Shown one piece after another: positions 16,952 through 26,924 of a DNA stretch of 64,000 nucleotides. The stretch comes from Streptomyces sp. NBC_00878 (GTDB lineage Bacteria > Actinomycetota > Actinomycetes > Streptomycetales > Streptomycetaceae): assembly GCF_026341515.1 (NCBI RefSeq), contig NZ_JAPEOK010000002.1:496001-560000 (forward strand), read 5' to 3'. The notes beneath the pieces were generated by a model. That model was not told where the DNA came from and ran no database searches. It saw only the letters and a list, made by a program, of their open reading frames with translations. The translations under genes were made by a program, and so were the position numbers. How positions within the stretch are numbered: position 1 is the stretch's first letter; each line of letters begins with the position of its first letter.

Positions 16952-19702
16952 ATGAACACCCGAACGGCAAGCAACCCGGCCTCCGCTCCCGCCACGACGC
17001 TGTCGGACGCCCCGCACTCCGAACTGGTGGCCGTCCTCGGCCGCACCGAAGGCGCCGGTGTCGGTGTCGGTGTCGGTGTCGAGACCCTGGGCGGCAAGGC
17101 CGCCCGGCTCGGCGAGATGATCGAGGCCGGGTTTCCGGTCCCGCCCGCGTTCTGTCTCACCACCGGACTGTTCGACCTCTTCCTGCGCGAGACCGGCCTC
17201 GCGGCGGAGATCCGCGCCGCCGAGGCCCGCGCCGCGGACAGCCGGACGGTCCGAGAGCTGATCGTGGCCAAGGACATCCCCGAGCCCATCGCCCGGACGA
17301 TCCTCGCCGCCTACGAGGACCTCGGCCGCCCCAGGGTCGCGGTCCGCTCGTCCGCCTGCCGGGAGGACTCCGCCGCGCAGTCCTTCGCCGGCCAGCACGA
17401 CACGGTCCTGGACGTGTCGGGCGACCAGACGCTGCTCGACGCGGTGAAGGTCTGCTGGGCCTCGCTGTGGTCCGACCGCGCGGCCGCCTATCGCGAGGGC
17501 ACCGGCCCCGCGGGCTCCATCGCCGTGGTCGTGCAGGAGATGGTCGACGCCGACGTCAGCGGCGTCCTGTTCACCGTCGACCCGATCAGCGCACGGCCCA
17601 ACCGGCTTGTCGTGGAGGCCTGTTGCGGCCTCGGTGAGGGCCTGGTCTCCGGACGGGTATCCAGCGACTTCTTCGTCGTGGACGACCGCACCCTGGAGGT
17701 CGTCGACGAGCGCGTCCGCTACAAGGTGACCAAGTGCGCGCCGCTCACACCCGGCCGGATCGGCATGACCAAGGTCGACGCCGCCGACCGCAACGCGCCC
17801 TGCCTGACCCGCGAACAACTGGACACACTCGCCCGGCTCGCCATCGAAGTCCGGTCCCACTACGGCACCGAGCAGGACATCGAGTGGGCGATGCGCGACG
17901 GCACGCTGTACCTCCTGCAGACCAGGCCCATCACCACCCACCCCCAGAGCAAGACCGTGGACGCGGAGCGCAGCCCCTACCTCGTACCGCAGCCCGACAC
18001 CGTCCAACGGGGCACACTGTGGTCCCGGATGGACATCGGCGAGATCTTCGTCGGCCTGATGTCACCGCTCGGCCTGAGCTTCGCCCAGTACTACCAGCAC
18101 CACGTGCACGACGACTGCTCCGCCGCGCTCGGCGTCCGTGACACCGGCGAAGTCGCTCTGCAGATGGGCCACTTCCAGGGCCACGTCTATCTGAACATCT
18201 CCTACACGGCGTACCTGCTCGGCCAGGCCGTACCCACCCGCGACCAGCGCCACTTCACCAGCCGCTTCGTCAGCGAAGAGGTCGACCTCGCCGCGTACGC
18301 GAATCCCTTCGGCACCTTCCCCGGGGGCATGGAGGACCTGCTCTCGACGGTCCACTGGGTGCAGGCCACGGCGACCGAGATGCTCAGCATGACTCACCGG
18401 GCCGAGGACATGGTCGCCTCACGGCTCTACGAGTTCGACCGCGCCAGGCAGTTGGATCTGACGCGGATGAGCCGCCGCGAACTCGACGCCGAACTCGCCC
18501 GGTACCTGGCCTTCTTCCACGACGCGCACGTGGGCTACATGCCCTACTACATCAACGCCTTCGGGTTCTACGGCGTACTGACGGCGCTGTGCGCCGGCTG
18601 GCTCGGCGCCGACGGCGTCAACTTGCAGAACCGCATGAAGACCGACATGTCCAGTCTGCGGACCGTGGCGTCGGCCCAGGAGATCTGGGGAGTGGCCCAG
18701 GCCGCCAAGGCCAGGCCGCGCGTCATGCGGATCATCAATGAGACGCCGCTCGAAGAGGTCGAGGTCCGGCTGCGCGAGGACGCCGAGGGACGCGCCTTCT
18801 GGAACGCGCAGATGGAGCCGTTCCTGCGAGCCAACGGCACGCGTGGCCGCCAGGAGATGGAACTCACCCACCCGCGCTGGATCGACGACCCCTCGTACAT
18901 CTTCCAGATGATCCGCCGCTACTCCGCCGACGGCTTCTCCATCGACGACATCATGGGGCGCAGCCGCGCGCACGAAGAGGGCGACGTCCGGGCGGTCCTG
19001 GAGAAGCTGCCGCTGCCCAAGCGGAAGACCATCGAGACGGTCATCTCGATGTACGCCCTGTGCAGCGAACTGCGCGAGACCACGCGCATGTCGATGATCA
19101 CGTCGATCTGGCTGGTCAGGAACGTCGTGTACGAGGTCGGCCGCCGACTCGTCGAAGAGGGCGTCCTGCACTCCCTGGACGAGGTCGCCCACCTCGACTT
19201 CGAGGATGTACGGACCTATCTGCGCGGGTCGGACACAGCGCGCGAGGTGTTCTCCCGCGCCAAGCTGGACGAGCGGCGGCGCATGCACGAGTACCACAAC
19301 CGGCTGCCCGAACCGCCCCTCACGTTCATCGGTGAGCACGACATCACCCAGGCGGTGCGGCCGGTCGCCGACGGGGAGCGGCTGGAGGGCCTGGGCTCCA
19401 GCCCCGGGCGGATCGTGGGCCGCGCGCGCATCGTGGAGGACCTGGTGTGGCAGGCCGACGAGTTCCAGCCCGGCGAGATCCTGGTCACCCGCTATACCGA
19501 CGCCTCCTGGACACCGCTGTTCGCCATCGCCGGCGGTGTGGTCACCGACATCGGGTCGATGCTCTCGCACAGCTCGATCGTGGCGCGGGAGTTCAACGTG
19601 CCCTCGGTGGTCAACACCAAGCACGCCACGCAGCGCATCAACACGGGCGACATGATCATGGTCGACGGCGACACCGGCATCGTCGAAGTCGTCGAGGGCT
19701 GA
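16952..19702 (+). CDS. redH: RedH, MBC/2-undecylpyrrole condensing enzyme (PEP-synthase-like)
   Basis: A 916-residue protein with an N-terminal PEP-synthase/PPDK ATP-grasp region (GGKAARLGEM near residue 48, then RSSACREDSAAQSFAGQHD) and a C-terminal swivelling phosphohistidine domain with His873 in MLSHSSIVAREF. In prodiginine pathways this family (RedH, PigC) joins the bipyrrole aldehyde to the monopyrrole with ATP. The ATG at 16952 follows CCAGGAGACC. A run of Gly-Val repeats (about residues 35-41) lies before the ATP-grasp region. Domain order and position leave little doubt. Confidence 0.93.
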   Translation: MNTRTASNPASAPATTLSDAPHSELVAVLGRTEGAGVGVGVGVETLGGKAARLGEMIEAGFPVPPAFCLTTGLFDLFLRETGLAAEIRAAEARAADSRTVRELIVAKDIPEPIARTILAAYEDLGRPRVAVRSSACREDSAAQSFAGQHDTVLDVSGDQTLLDAVKVCWASLWSDRAAAYREGTGPAGSIAVVVQEMVDADVSGVLFTVDPISARPNRLVVEACCGLGEGLVSGRVSSDFFVVDDRTLEVVDERVRYKVTKCAPLTPGRIGMTKVDAADRNAPCLTREQLDTLARLAIEVRSHYGTEQDIEWAMRDGTLYLLQTRPITTHPQSKTVDAERSPYLVPQPDTVQRGTLWSRMDIGEIFVGLMSPLGLSFAQYYQHHVHDDCSAALGVRDTGEVALQMGHFQGHVYLNISYTAYLLGQAVPTRDQRHFTSRFVSEEVDLAAYANPFGTFPGGMEDLLSTVHWVQATATEMLSMTHRAEDMVASRLYEFDRARQLDLTRMSRRELDAELARYLAFFHDAHVGYMPYYINAFGFYGVLTALCAGWLGADGVNLQNRMKTDMSSLRTVASAQEIWGVAQAAKARPRVMRIINETPLEEVEVRLREDAEGRAFWNAQMEPFLRANGTRGRQEMELTHPRWIDDPSYIFQMIRRYSADGFSIDDIMGRSRAHEEGDVRAVLEKLPLPKRKTIETVISMYALCSELRETTRMSMITSIWLVRNVVYEVGRRLVEEGVLHSLDEVAHLDFEDVRTYLRGSDTAREVFSRAKLDERRRMHEYHNRLPEPPLTFIGEHDITQAVRPVADGERLEGLGSSPGRIVGRARIVEDLVWQADEFQPGEILVTRYTDASWTPLFAIAGGVVTDIGSMLSHSSIVAREFNVPSVVNTKHATQRINTGDMIMVDGDTGIVEVVEG

Positions 19703-19773
19703 GCCGTGCCGAGATCCGACAGCAGGCCGCGCCGCGTTTCCCATGGCGCGGGTCACCAGAGGAAGGCAACGAG

Positions 19774-20961
19774 ATGATCCCCAACCAGTGGTATCCGATT
19801 CTGCAGACCAGCGACATCGAGCGCGACAAACCCACCGGCGTACGCCGCATGGGCGAGGAGCTCGTCCTGTGGCGCGACCTCAGTGGCGATCTCGTGTGCC
19901 AGACCGCGCGCTGCCCGCACAAGGGAGCCAACATCGCCGACGGCCGCCTCAAGGGCAACACCGTCGAATGCCCTTACCACGGCTTCCGGTTCGACTCCGA
20001 GGGCGCGTGCAAGGTGGTGCCGGCCCTCGGCGCGGAGGCCCGCATCCCCCTCTCGCTCAAGCTGAAGACGTACCCGGTGCGTGAGGAACACGGCCTGGTC
20101 TGGCTGTGGTGGGGGGACCAGCGGGAGAACCTCCCGGCGATCGAGCTCCCGACCGAACTCGTGAGCAACCCGAGGCCCTACGAGACGATCTCCTGGAGCC
20201 GGCCCGTCCACTACACGCGTTACATCGAGAGCCTTCTCGAGTTCTACCACGTGACCTTCGTGCACCGGGATCACTGGACGAACAACATCGACTACACTTT
20301 CATGTACGGCACCGCGCGCAATCTCTGGACGGACGGGCGCGAGCGCTACATCGCGGCCAACAAGATCGTCAACCACGAGGTCGAGGTCGAGGGGACCACC
20401 ATCCGCTCCACCTTCGACCAGTGCGAGGAAGCCAACCCGGCCAACAGCTCCCACTTCAACCTCATCTACCAGGCTCCGGGACTGACGCACGTCAAGACCG
20501 GCCTGCTGGAGATCACCACCTGGCTCACCCCCATCGACGACGAGAACACCCTCGCCATCATGCGCCTGTACGAGTACCCGCAGCTCAAGATGATGGTGCC
20601 CGTCAAGCAGCTCCGGCCCTGGGTACTGAGGGCGTCACTCCTCATGGAGAAGCTCGTCCAGGACCCCCAGGACGTGAGCATCATGCTCCGCCAGGAGCCC
20701 AAGGTCAGCGAACGAGGCGTGAACAAGTTCATCGCCGTGGACGAGATGAACGCCAAGTTCCTGCAGATGCGGGACCGGCTCAAGGCGGAAGCGGCGGCAG
20801 CGGCGGACGCGGTGGAGACGGACGGCGACCTCCCCGTGGCCGAGCCGGTCGACGCCCCGGTCATGGCCAACGGGGACGCTTCGGGCGGGGCGAACGGAGC
20901 CCGCCGCAAGCGCGGCGAGACGTCGAGCCGGACGGGCAAGCTGGCGAAAGCCCGTTCCTGA
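19774..20961 (+). CDS. redG: RedG, Rieske non-haem iron oxygenase (oxidative cyclase)
   Basis: A 395-residue Rieske oxygenase. The [2Fe-2S] ligands are Cys47/His49 (CPHKG) and Cys66/His69 (CPYHG). The mononuclear iron ligands include His159 and His164 in YHVTFVHRDH. RedG homologues (RedG, McpG) catalyse regiospecific C-H carbocyclisation of undecylprodigiosin to streptorubin B or metacycloprodigiosin, so a macrocyclic product is predicted but ring size is not. The last about 60 residues are Ala/Gly/Arg-rich and look disordered. The ribosome site AGAGGAAGG precedes the ATG. Confidence 0.92.
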   Translation: MIPNQWYPILQTSDIERDKPTGVRRMGEELVLWRDLSGDLVCQTARCPHKGANIADGRLKGNTVECPYHGFRFDSEGACKVVPALGAEARIPLSLKLKTYPVREEHGLVWLWWGDQRENLPAIELPTELVSNPRPYETISWSRPVHYTRYIESLLEFYHVTFVHRDHWTNNIDYTFMYGTARNLWTDGRERYIAANKIVNHEVEVEGTTIRSTFDQCEEANPANSSHFNLIYQAPGLTHVKTGLLEITTWLTPIDDENTLAIMRLYEYPQLKMMVPVKQLRPWVLRASLLMEKLVQDPQDVSIMLRQEPKVSERGVNKFIAVDEMNAKFLQMRDRLKAEAAAAADAVETDGDLPVAEPVDAPVMANGDASGGANGARRKRGETSSRTGKLAKARS

Positions 20962-21006
20962 CCGTCCGCAACCTGACCACGAAAAGTCGGAAGGCGAGTG
21001 TGAGAG

Positions 21007-21687
21007 ATGTACGGCGGGTACGACGCGTCGACCGGTCCGAAGGCGGTGGTGACGGCATGCAACGCGCTTGCCGTCGCGGCGGCCGCATGGTTCCTCTTCG
21101 GCGGCACGGACACGGTGGCGGACTGGTTCGGGACCGATGCGGACCACGCCGAGGTGCTCCGCCGGGGGCTTCTGATCGCTCTCTCGGCGATCTACCTCCT
21201 GCGGTTCGTCGCCACGACCTTCGTCATGCTGCGGCGCAGCATGGAGTGGTCGGAGGCAGTGACCGTGGGCGTCTGGGTCGTCATCATCCACGGAACGATG
21301 GCGTACCTGGGCGGGACCAACACCGCTTCCGTTGGAGTCCTGACCTGGCTCGGTGTGGCGCTCTATTTCTTCGGCTCGTACCTCAACACGGGCTCGGAGT
21401 ACCAGCGCAAGGTGTGGAAGCAGGTGCCCGAGCACAAGGGCAAGCTCTACACCGAGGGCCTCTTCAAGTACTCCATGCACATCAACTACTTCGGCGATGT
21501 CGTGCTCTTCACCGGCTTCGCCCTGGTGACGGGCAGCCTGTGGGCTTTCGTCATCCCGGCGATCATGGCGTGCATGTTCTCCTTCCTGAACATTCCCATG
21601 CTCGACAAATACCTGGCGGAGCGGTACGGCGCAGCCTTCGAGCAGTACGCCGAGAAGACCGCCAAGCTGGTGCCGTTCGTCTACTGA
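21007..21687 (+). CDS. Integral membrane protein, DUF1295/isoprenylcysteine methyltransferase-like
   Basis: A 226-residue polytopic membrane protein with five to six hydrophobic segments. Near the C-terminus the pattern EGLFKYSMHINYFGD resembles the cofactor-binding segment of DUF1295/steroid 5-alpha-reductase and ICMT-like proteins. It follows redG by 45 bases in the same direction and sits where known red clusters carry redF/redE, but I do not assign either name. It may be a membrane reductase or methyltransferase for pigment or lipid, or a trafficking aid. Function unproven. Confidence 0.75.
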   Translation: MYGGYDASTGPKAVVTACNALAVAAAAWFLFGGTDTVADWFGTDADHAEVLRRGLLIALSAIYLLRFVATTFVMLRRSMEWSEAVTVGVWVVIIHGTMAYLGGTNTASVGVLTWLGVALYFFGSYLNTGSEYQRKVWKQVPEHKGKLYTEGLFKYSMHINYFGDVVLFTGFALVTGSLWAFVIPAIMACMFSFLNIPMLDKYLAERYGAAFEQYAEKTAKLVPFVY

Positions 21688-21711
21688 GCGCGTCATGGGA
21701 GGAAGAAACAC

Positions 21712-22632
21712 ATGAGTGGGACAAGCAGCGAAGGACGATTCAAGGCCGCGCAGGACCGGACCAGCCCTGGGGACCTGCTCGCGGACGTGCTCGCCCAAGG
21801 GATGCTCACCCTCGCGCGGGGCCGTGACTTCCTCGACCGCTGTCTCACCGAGGAGCAGAGCGCCGACGACTTCGGCTTCGATCCCGAACTCACCGACGAG
21901 TTGCTGCTCGCACCGTTCCGGCCCCTCTACGAGAAGTACTTCCGCGTCGAAGTGGAAGGCCTGGAGAACGTGCCGAGCGACGGCGGCGCCCTGGTGGTGG
22001 CGAACCACTCGGGCACACTTCCGCTGGACGCGCTGATGCTGCAGGTCGCGCTGCGCGACCATCACCCCGCACATCGCGCGCTGCGGTTGCTCGCGGCCGA
22101 CCTGGTCTTCGAACTGCCGGTGCTGCGCGTACTGGCCCGCAAGGCGGGCCACACCGCCGCATGCATGGACAACGCGCTGCGGCTGCTGGAACGCGGTGAA
22201 CTGGTCGGTGTGATGCCGGAGGGCTACAAGGGGCTCGGCAAGCCGTTCGCCGAGCGGTACCGGCTGCGGCGCTTCGGCCGGGGCGGCTTCGCGTCCGTGG
22301 CCCTGCTCACCGGGAGACCCATCGTGCCGTGCTCCATCGTGGGCGCCGAGGAGATCTACCCGATGGTCGCGGACGCCCAGCCCCTGGCCAAGCTCCTCGG
22401 TCTGCCGTACTTCCCGGTCACGCCGACGTTTCCCCTGCTCGGCCCGCTCGGCGCGATCCCGCTGCCGACCAAGTGGACGATCCGGTTCGGTGAGCCGGTG
22501 CCGACCGCTCACTACTCACCGGAGGCGCTGGACGATCCGATGTTCGTGCACAAGATCTCGGACGAGGTGCGGGACACCATTCAGGACACGCTCGACGAAA
22601 TGGTGGGCGAGCGGGGTTCGGTGTTCGGGTAG
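21712..22632 (+). CDS. PlsC-like lysophospholipid/diacylglycerol-type acyltransferase
   Basis: A 306-residue acyltransferase of the PlsC fold. The catalytic block reads VANHSGTLPLDAL, an NHSG...D arrangement with wider His-Asp spacing than canonical HX4D, and is followed by PEGYKGLGK (the EG substrate block). It lies 24 bases after the membrane protein with AGGAAG before the ATG, so it is probably co-transcribed with the red genes. Role in prodiginine formation is unknown; membrane adaptation or acyl recycling are possibilities. Confidence 0.85.
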   Translation: MSGTSSEGRFKAAQDRTSPGDLLADVLAQGMLTLARGRDFLDRCLTEEQSADDFGFDPELTDELLLAPFRPLYEKYFRVEVEGLENVPSDGGALVVANHSGTLPLDALMLQVALRDHHPAHRALRLLAADLVFELPVLRVLARKAGHTAACMDNALRLLERGELVGVMPEGYKGLGKPFAERYRLRRFGRGGFASVALLTGRPIVPCSIVGAEEIYPMVADAQPLAKLLGLPYFPVTPTFPLLGPLGAIPLPTKWTIRFGEPVPTAHYSPEALDDPMFVHKISDEVRDTIQDTLDEMVGERGSVFG

Positions 22633-22678
22633 ACCCGTGGCGCACGAGTAGATCCGCGTCGCACGAGCGGATCCGCGT
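22622..22678. repeat. Tandem 19-bp repeats over the acyltransferase stop codon
   Basis: CGCACGAGTAGATCCGCGT (22641-22659) and CGCACGAGCGGATCCGCGT (22660-22678) differ at two positions. The preceding 19 bases, which include the stop codon of the acyltransferase gene, look like a degenerate first unit. Confidence 0.7.
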
Positions 22679-22681
22679 TGC

Positions 22682-22709
22682 AAGAGGGCATGGTTCACCA
22701 TGCCCTCTT
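22682..22709. terminator. Bidirectional hairpin between red and whiE-like clusters
   Basis: AAGAGGGCATGGT and its complement ACCATGCCCTCTT form a 13-bp stem with a 2-base loop, placed between convergent genes. No long T-run is present, as is usual for Streptomyces terminators. Confidence 0.75.
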
Positions 22710-22731
22710 CGCGCATCTGTCGGGACGGAGG

Positions 22732-23064
22732 TCAGCCCGCGGCGTCCCGTTCCCAGCGGTAGAAGCATCGCGCCATGGCGTCCTGGGGGCTGCGCCAGGT
22801 CTCCGGGTCGTAGGCGGAGACGTACGGGGCGAGCCGCTGACTGACCCCGCGGAACTCCGGGTGGCCCGCCATCCGGGCGATGGCGGGAGCGGGGTCGCGT
22901 TCGCTCTCGATGAGGTGCAGGTACACGTCGCCGAACTCGAAGAGGCTGCGCCGGGTGACCCCCACGAGGTGGGGCAGCTCGCCGCTGTCGGACTCGGAGA
23001 ACACCTGCGCGATGTCCGGTGCGGCGCCGGGCGCCATTCGGGCGACGATCAGAGTGTGGTGCAT
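22732..23064 (-). CDS. whiE-ORFVII: TcmI-like polyketide cyclase (WhiE ORFVII-type)
   Basis: A 110-residue small cyclase of the TcmI family, beginning MHHTLIVARM and containing HLVGVTRRSLFEFGDVYLH. Such enzymes fold later rings of aromatic polyketides. The start is chosen for GGAGAC just upstream and for the family's N-terminus; the longer frame reads back through repeats. It is the last gene of the minus-strand type II PKS operon, where spore-pigment clusters place ORFVII. Confidence 0.87.
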   Translation of the reverse strand: MHHTLIVARMAPGAAPDIAQVFSESDSGELPHLVGVTRRSLFEFGDVYLHLIESERDPAPAIARMAGHPEFRGVSQRLAPYVSAYDPETWRSPQDAMARCFYRWERDAAG

Positions 23065-23081
23065 AGGGATGTCTCCTTCGC

Positions 23082-23143
23082 CGGTCGGGTCGATCAGGTC
23101 GGTCGGGTTGGTCGGGCGGATCGGGCGGATCGGTCGGCGTCGG
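23082..23143. repeat. GGTCGG-rich imperfect tandem repeats
   Basis: The spacer between the cyclase genes is built of imperfect GGTCGGG/GGATCGG units of roughly 9-10 bases. It begins directly after the stop codon of the aromatase gene on the minus strand. Probably slippage-derived; no regulatory role is evident. Confidence 0.6.
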
Positions 23144-23144
23144 T

Positions 23145-23900
<756 letters not shown>

Positions 23901-23904
<4 letters not shown>

Positions 23905-25172
23905 GCGGGGGTGCTCCTTCGGTCGGAGGACGGCGTGCCGCCCTGACGCAGGACGAGCGCGGAGTTGAAGCCCATGAGTCCCCGGCTGAGCACCAGCGCC
24001 GTACGCGGCTCGGCGGGGCGTGCCCGGCCGACCACCAGGTCCAGGTCGTGGCAGATGTCGAACACATGGGGGGTGGGCGGGATCATCCCGTGCTCCATGG
24101 CGAGCACCGCGGCCGCCACGTCGAGCACCGGCGCCGCGCAGTACGCCCGTCCGGTGCCCGTCTTGGGCGCGGTCACGGGTACGCGTCGTGCGTGCGGGCC
24201 GAGGGCGTCGGCGAGGGCGAGCGCCTCGGCCCGGTCCGCCTCCGGGACGCCGAGAGCGTCGGCGAACACGACATCCACGTCCCCGGGCCGGCAGCCGGCT
24301 TGCGCCAGTGCCGTACCGATCGCTCTGGCCAGCCCGGCCCGGGACTCCTCCCAGCGGGAGGCGCCGGTGAACGTGGCCGCGTGCCCAGCCACCGTCGCAC
24401 GGGCTTCGGCCCCGCGGACACGCGCCGCCCGTTCGTCCTCCAGGACGAGCACGGCGCCGCCCTCGGCGGGCACGAACCCGCAGGCGGCGGAGGTGAAGGG
24501 ACGGTAGGCGCGCTGCGGGTCGGCACTGCGGCTCAGCTCGGGGTAGCCGAGCTGACAGACGATCGAGTACGGGGCCAGCGGGGCCTCGGTCGCGCCGACG
24601 AGGACCGTGTCGGTACCGCGGTGTACGGCCAGGGCGGCGTGCGCCAGGGCGTCCAGGCCGCCGGCCTCGTCGCCGGCCACGACACCGCACGGGCCCTTGA
24701 AGCCGTTGCGGATGGAGATCTGGCCGGTGCTGGCCGCGTAGAACCAGGCGATGGACTGGTAGGGGCCGACATGGCGGGGTCCCTGCCCCCAGAGGTTCTG
24801 CAGCTCGCGTTGCCCGAACTCGCCGCCGCCGGAGCCCGCTGCCGTCACCACGCCCACGGAATAGGGGGAGTCGGCATCGGTGCGGCCCAACCGGGCGTCG
24901 TTCATGGCGAGTTGGGCCGCGGTCAGTGCCAAGTGTGTGAACCGGTCGGTCTGGACGAGGAACGGCTCCTCGATCAGCTCGGTCGCGTCGAAGTCGCACA
25001 CCTCGCCCGCGACACGCAGTGGGAGGTGCCCGCAGCCTTCCCTGGTGACGGGGCCGAGACTGCTGCCGCCGTCCGCGACCGTCTTCCAGAACGTCTCGGC
25101 ACCGATGCCGTGCGGGGACACCACGCCGAGCCCGGTCACCACCGCACGCCGGGGTTGTCCTCCGCTCATCAT
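23901..25172 (-). CDS. whiE-ORFIV: Chain length factor, KS-beta (WhiE ORFIV-type)
   Basis: A 423-residue partner of the KS-alpha. The active-site Cys is absent, as expected; the equivalent segment reads VVAGDEAGG with Glu169 where most CLFs have Gln. CLFs set chain length and, through this residue, decarboxylate malonyl-ACP. The start is MM at 25172/25169, with GGAGGAGGG upstream and an overlap with the KS-alpha stop. The C-terminus overlaps the ACP start. KS-like fold is evident throughout ([25 protein letters not shown]). Confidence 0.92.
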
Positions 25173-26437
25173 CGTCCCTCCTCCGGCCCGGTCAGGACCA
25201 CCGCGGACTGGAAGCCGCCGAAACCGCTGCCCACCGACAGCACACTGCGCAGCTTCCGCTCGCGGGCCACGCGTGGCACATAGTCCAGGTCGCACTCCGG
25301 GTCGGGCGTCTCGTAGTTGGCCGTGGGCGGCACCACCTGGTGAGCCAGGGCGAGGACGCACGCGACGACCTCGATCGCGCCGATCGCGCCGAGCGAGTGG
25401 CCCACCATGGACTTGATCGAGCTCATCGGGGTCACGTACGCGTGGGCGCCCAGCGAACGCTTGACCGCCGCGGTCTCGTGGCGGTCGTTCTGCAGGGTGC
25501 CCGAGCCGTGCGCGTTGACATAGTCGATGTCGGAGGCGTCGAGACGCGCCTGGTCGAGCGCGGTGTCGATCGCCCGTGACATCTCCAGGCCCTCCTTGGT
25601 CAGCCCGGTCATGTGGTACGAGTTGCCGAAGGTCGCGTAGCCGGCGATCTCGCAGTACACCTCCGCGCCGCGGGCCCTCGCGTGCTCCAGTTCCTCCAGG
25701 ACGAGCACCCCGGCGCCTTCCCCCATCACGAAGCCGTTGCGGTCGGCGTCGAAGGGACGCGAGGCGTGCGCGGGATCGTCGTTGTTCGGGGAGGTCGCCT
25801 TGATGGCGTCGAAGCACGCCATGGTGATCGGCGAGATCGGTGAGTCGGACGCGCCCGCGACGCATATGTCGGCCCGGCCCTCGGCGACGGCGTGGTAGGC
25901 GTACCCCACCGCGTCCAGCCCGGACGTGCACCCGGTGGACACGGTCTGCACCGGTCCATGGACGCCGAACTCCTCGGCCACGGCGGAGGCGAGCGTGCTG
26001 GGGGAGAAGGCGCGGTGCAGATGGGGTTCCGCCCGCCGTTCGTCGACGTCCCAGCGGGAACCGCGCTCACTGACCAGGACGTAGTCGTGCTCCAGACGGG
26101 TGGTGCCGCCGACCGCGGTGCCCAGCGTGACGCCTGTCCGCCAGGGGGCCTGCCGCCGCAGGTCGATGCCCGCGTCGCGGACCGCCTCGGCCGCGGCGAC
26201 CAGCGCGAACTGTATGTACCGGTCGCAGCGGCGGGTCGTCTCCTCGTCCAGCCCGTGCGCCGACGGATCGAAATCGCACTCGGCGGCGATCTGCGAGCGC
26301 AGGGCCGAGGGGTCGAAGAGGGAGATGCGGCGCGTCGCCGTACGGCCATTGGACAGCAGGTTCCAGAAGCTCGGGACGCCGATTCCGCCCGGGGCGACGA
26401 CGCCTGTGCCGGTGACGGCGACCCGCCGCCGATTCAC
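25169..26437 (-). CDS. whiE-ORFIII: Type II PKS ketosynthase KS-alpha (WhiE ORFIII-type)
   Basis: A 422-residue ketosynthase with nucleophile Cys170 in STGCTSG and catalytic His residues in NAHGSGT and [10 protein letters not shown]. It forms the minimal PKS with CLF and ACP. The GTG start overlaps the cupin stop (GTGA), so the operon is translationally coupled from cupin to ACP. Neighbours rather than the KS alone identify the cluster as spore-pigment type. Confidence 0.94.
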   Translation of the reverse strand: MNRRRVAVTGTGVVAPGGIGVPSFWNLLSNGRTATRRISLFDPSALRSQIAAECDFDPSAHGLDEETTRRCDRYIQFALVAAAEAVRDAGIDLRRQAPWRTGVTLGTAVGGTTRLEHDYVLVSERGSRWDVDERRAEPHLHRAFSPSTLASAVAEEFGVHGPVQTVSTGCTSGLDAVGYAYHAVAEGRADICVAGASDSPISPITMACFDAIKATSPNNDDPAHASRPFDADRNGFVMGEGAGVLVLEELEHARARGAEVYCEIAGYATFGNSYHMTGLTKEGLEMSRAIDTALDQARLDASDIDYVNAHGSGTLQNDRHETAAVKRSLGAHAYVTPMSSIKSMVGHSLGAIGAIEVVACVLALAHQVVPPTANYETPDPECDLDYVPRVARERKLRSVLSVGSGFGGFQSAVVLTGPEEGR

Positions 26438-26877
26438 GACACGGCCTCGGCCGGTGCGGCGGGGCGGTCGTCCCGGTGGGCGCCGGCGTCCGTCTCCTCC
26501 TCGGTGTCGACATGCCCGATTTCCGGCCGGGGAGCCAGCGGGCCCAGGTGAAAGACGAGGCGTGCCTCGCCGTCGCCGACGTTGCGGAAGCGGTGCCGCA
26601 GGTTCGGCGGGATCAACATCCCCTGGCCGGTGTCGAGGCGGTGCGGTTCGCCGTCCAGGTCGACCTCGAAGGTGCCGTCGGTGACGTACACGAACTCCTC
26701 GGAGTACGGGTGATAGTGCTCGCCGACGCGCTCTCCGGGCTGCACGATGGCCACGCCCATGAATCCGCTGGTCGACCCGACCGTGCTCGGCGTGAGAAGG
26801 GCGCGGAGGTCCCCGCCGCGACGACGGTTGGGCGGTGTGTCGTCGAGGGAGACGATGCGTGTCTGCTGCTCTGTCAT
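26434..26877 (-). CDS. whiE-ORFII: Cupin-fold protein (WhiE ORFII-type)
   Basis: A 147-residue single-cupin protein. The metal-ligand pattern [17 protein letters not shown] and a second block NLRHRF are present. Such cupins precede KS-alpha in whiE clusters; their chemistry is unsettled (cyclase or oxygenase). The ATG at 26875-26877 follows GGAGTGACCGAC; a GTG three codons earlier is possible. The C-terminal 25 residues are acidic and disordered. Confidence 0.9.
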   Translation of the reverse strand: MTEQQTRIVSLDDTPPNRRRGGDLRALLTPSTVGSTSGFMGVAIVQPGERVGEHYHPYSEEFVYVTDGTFEVDLDGEPHRLDTGQGMLIPPNLRHRFRNVGDGEARLVFHLGPLAPRPEIGHVDTEEETDAGAHRDDRPAAPAEAVS

Positions 26878-26924
26878 GTCGGTCACTCCGGGAGATGGGG
26901 GGACAGGGGTGGGTGCGGCCGGCG

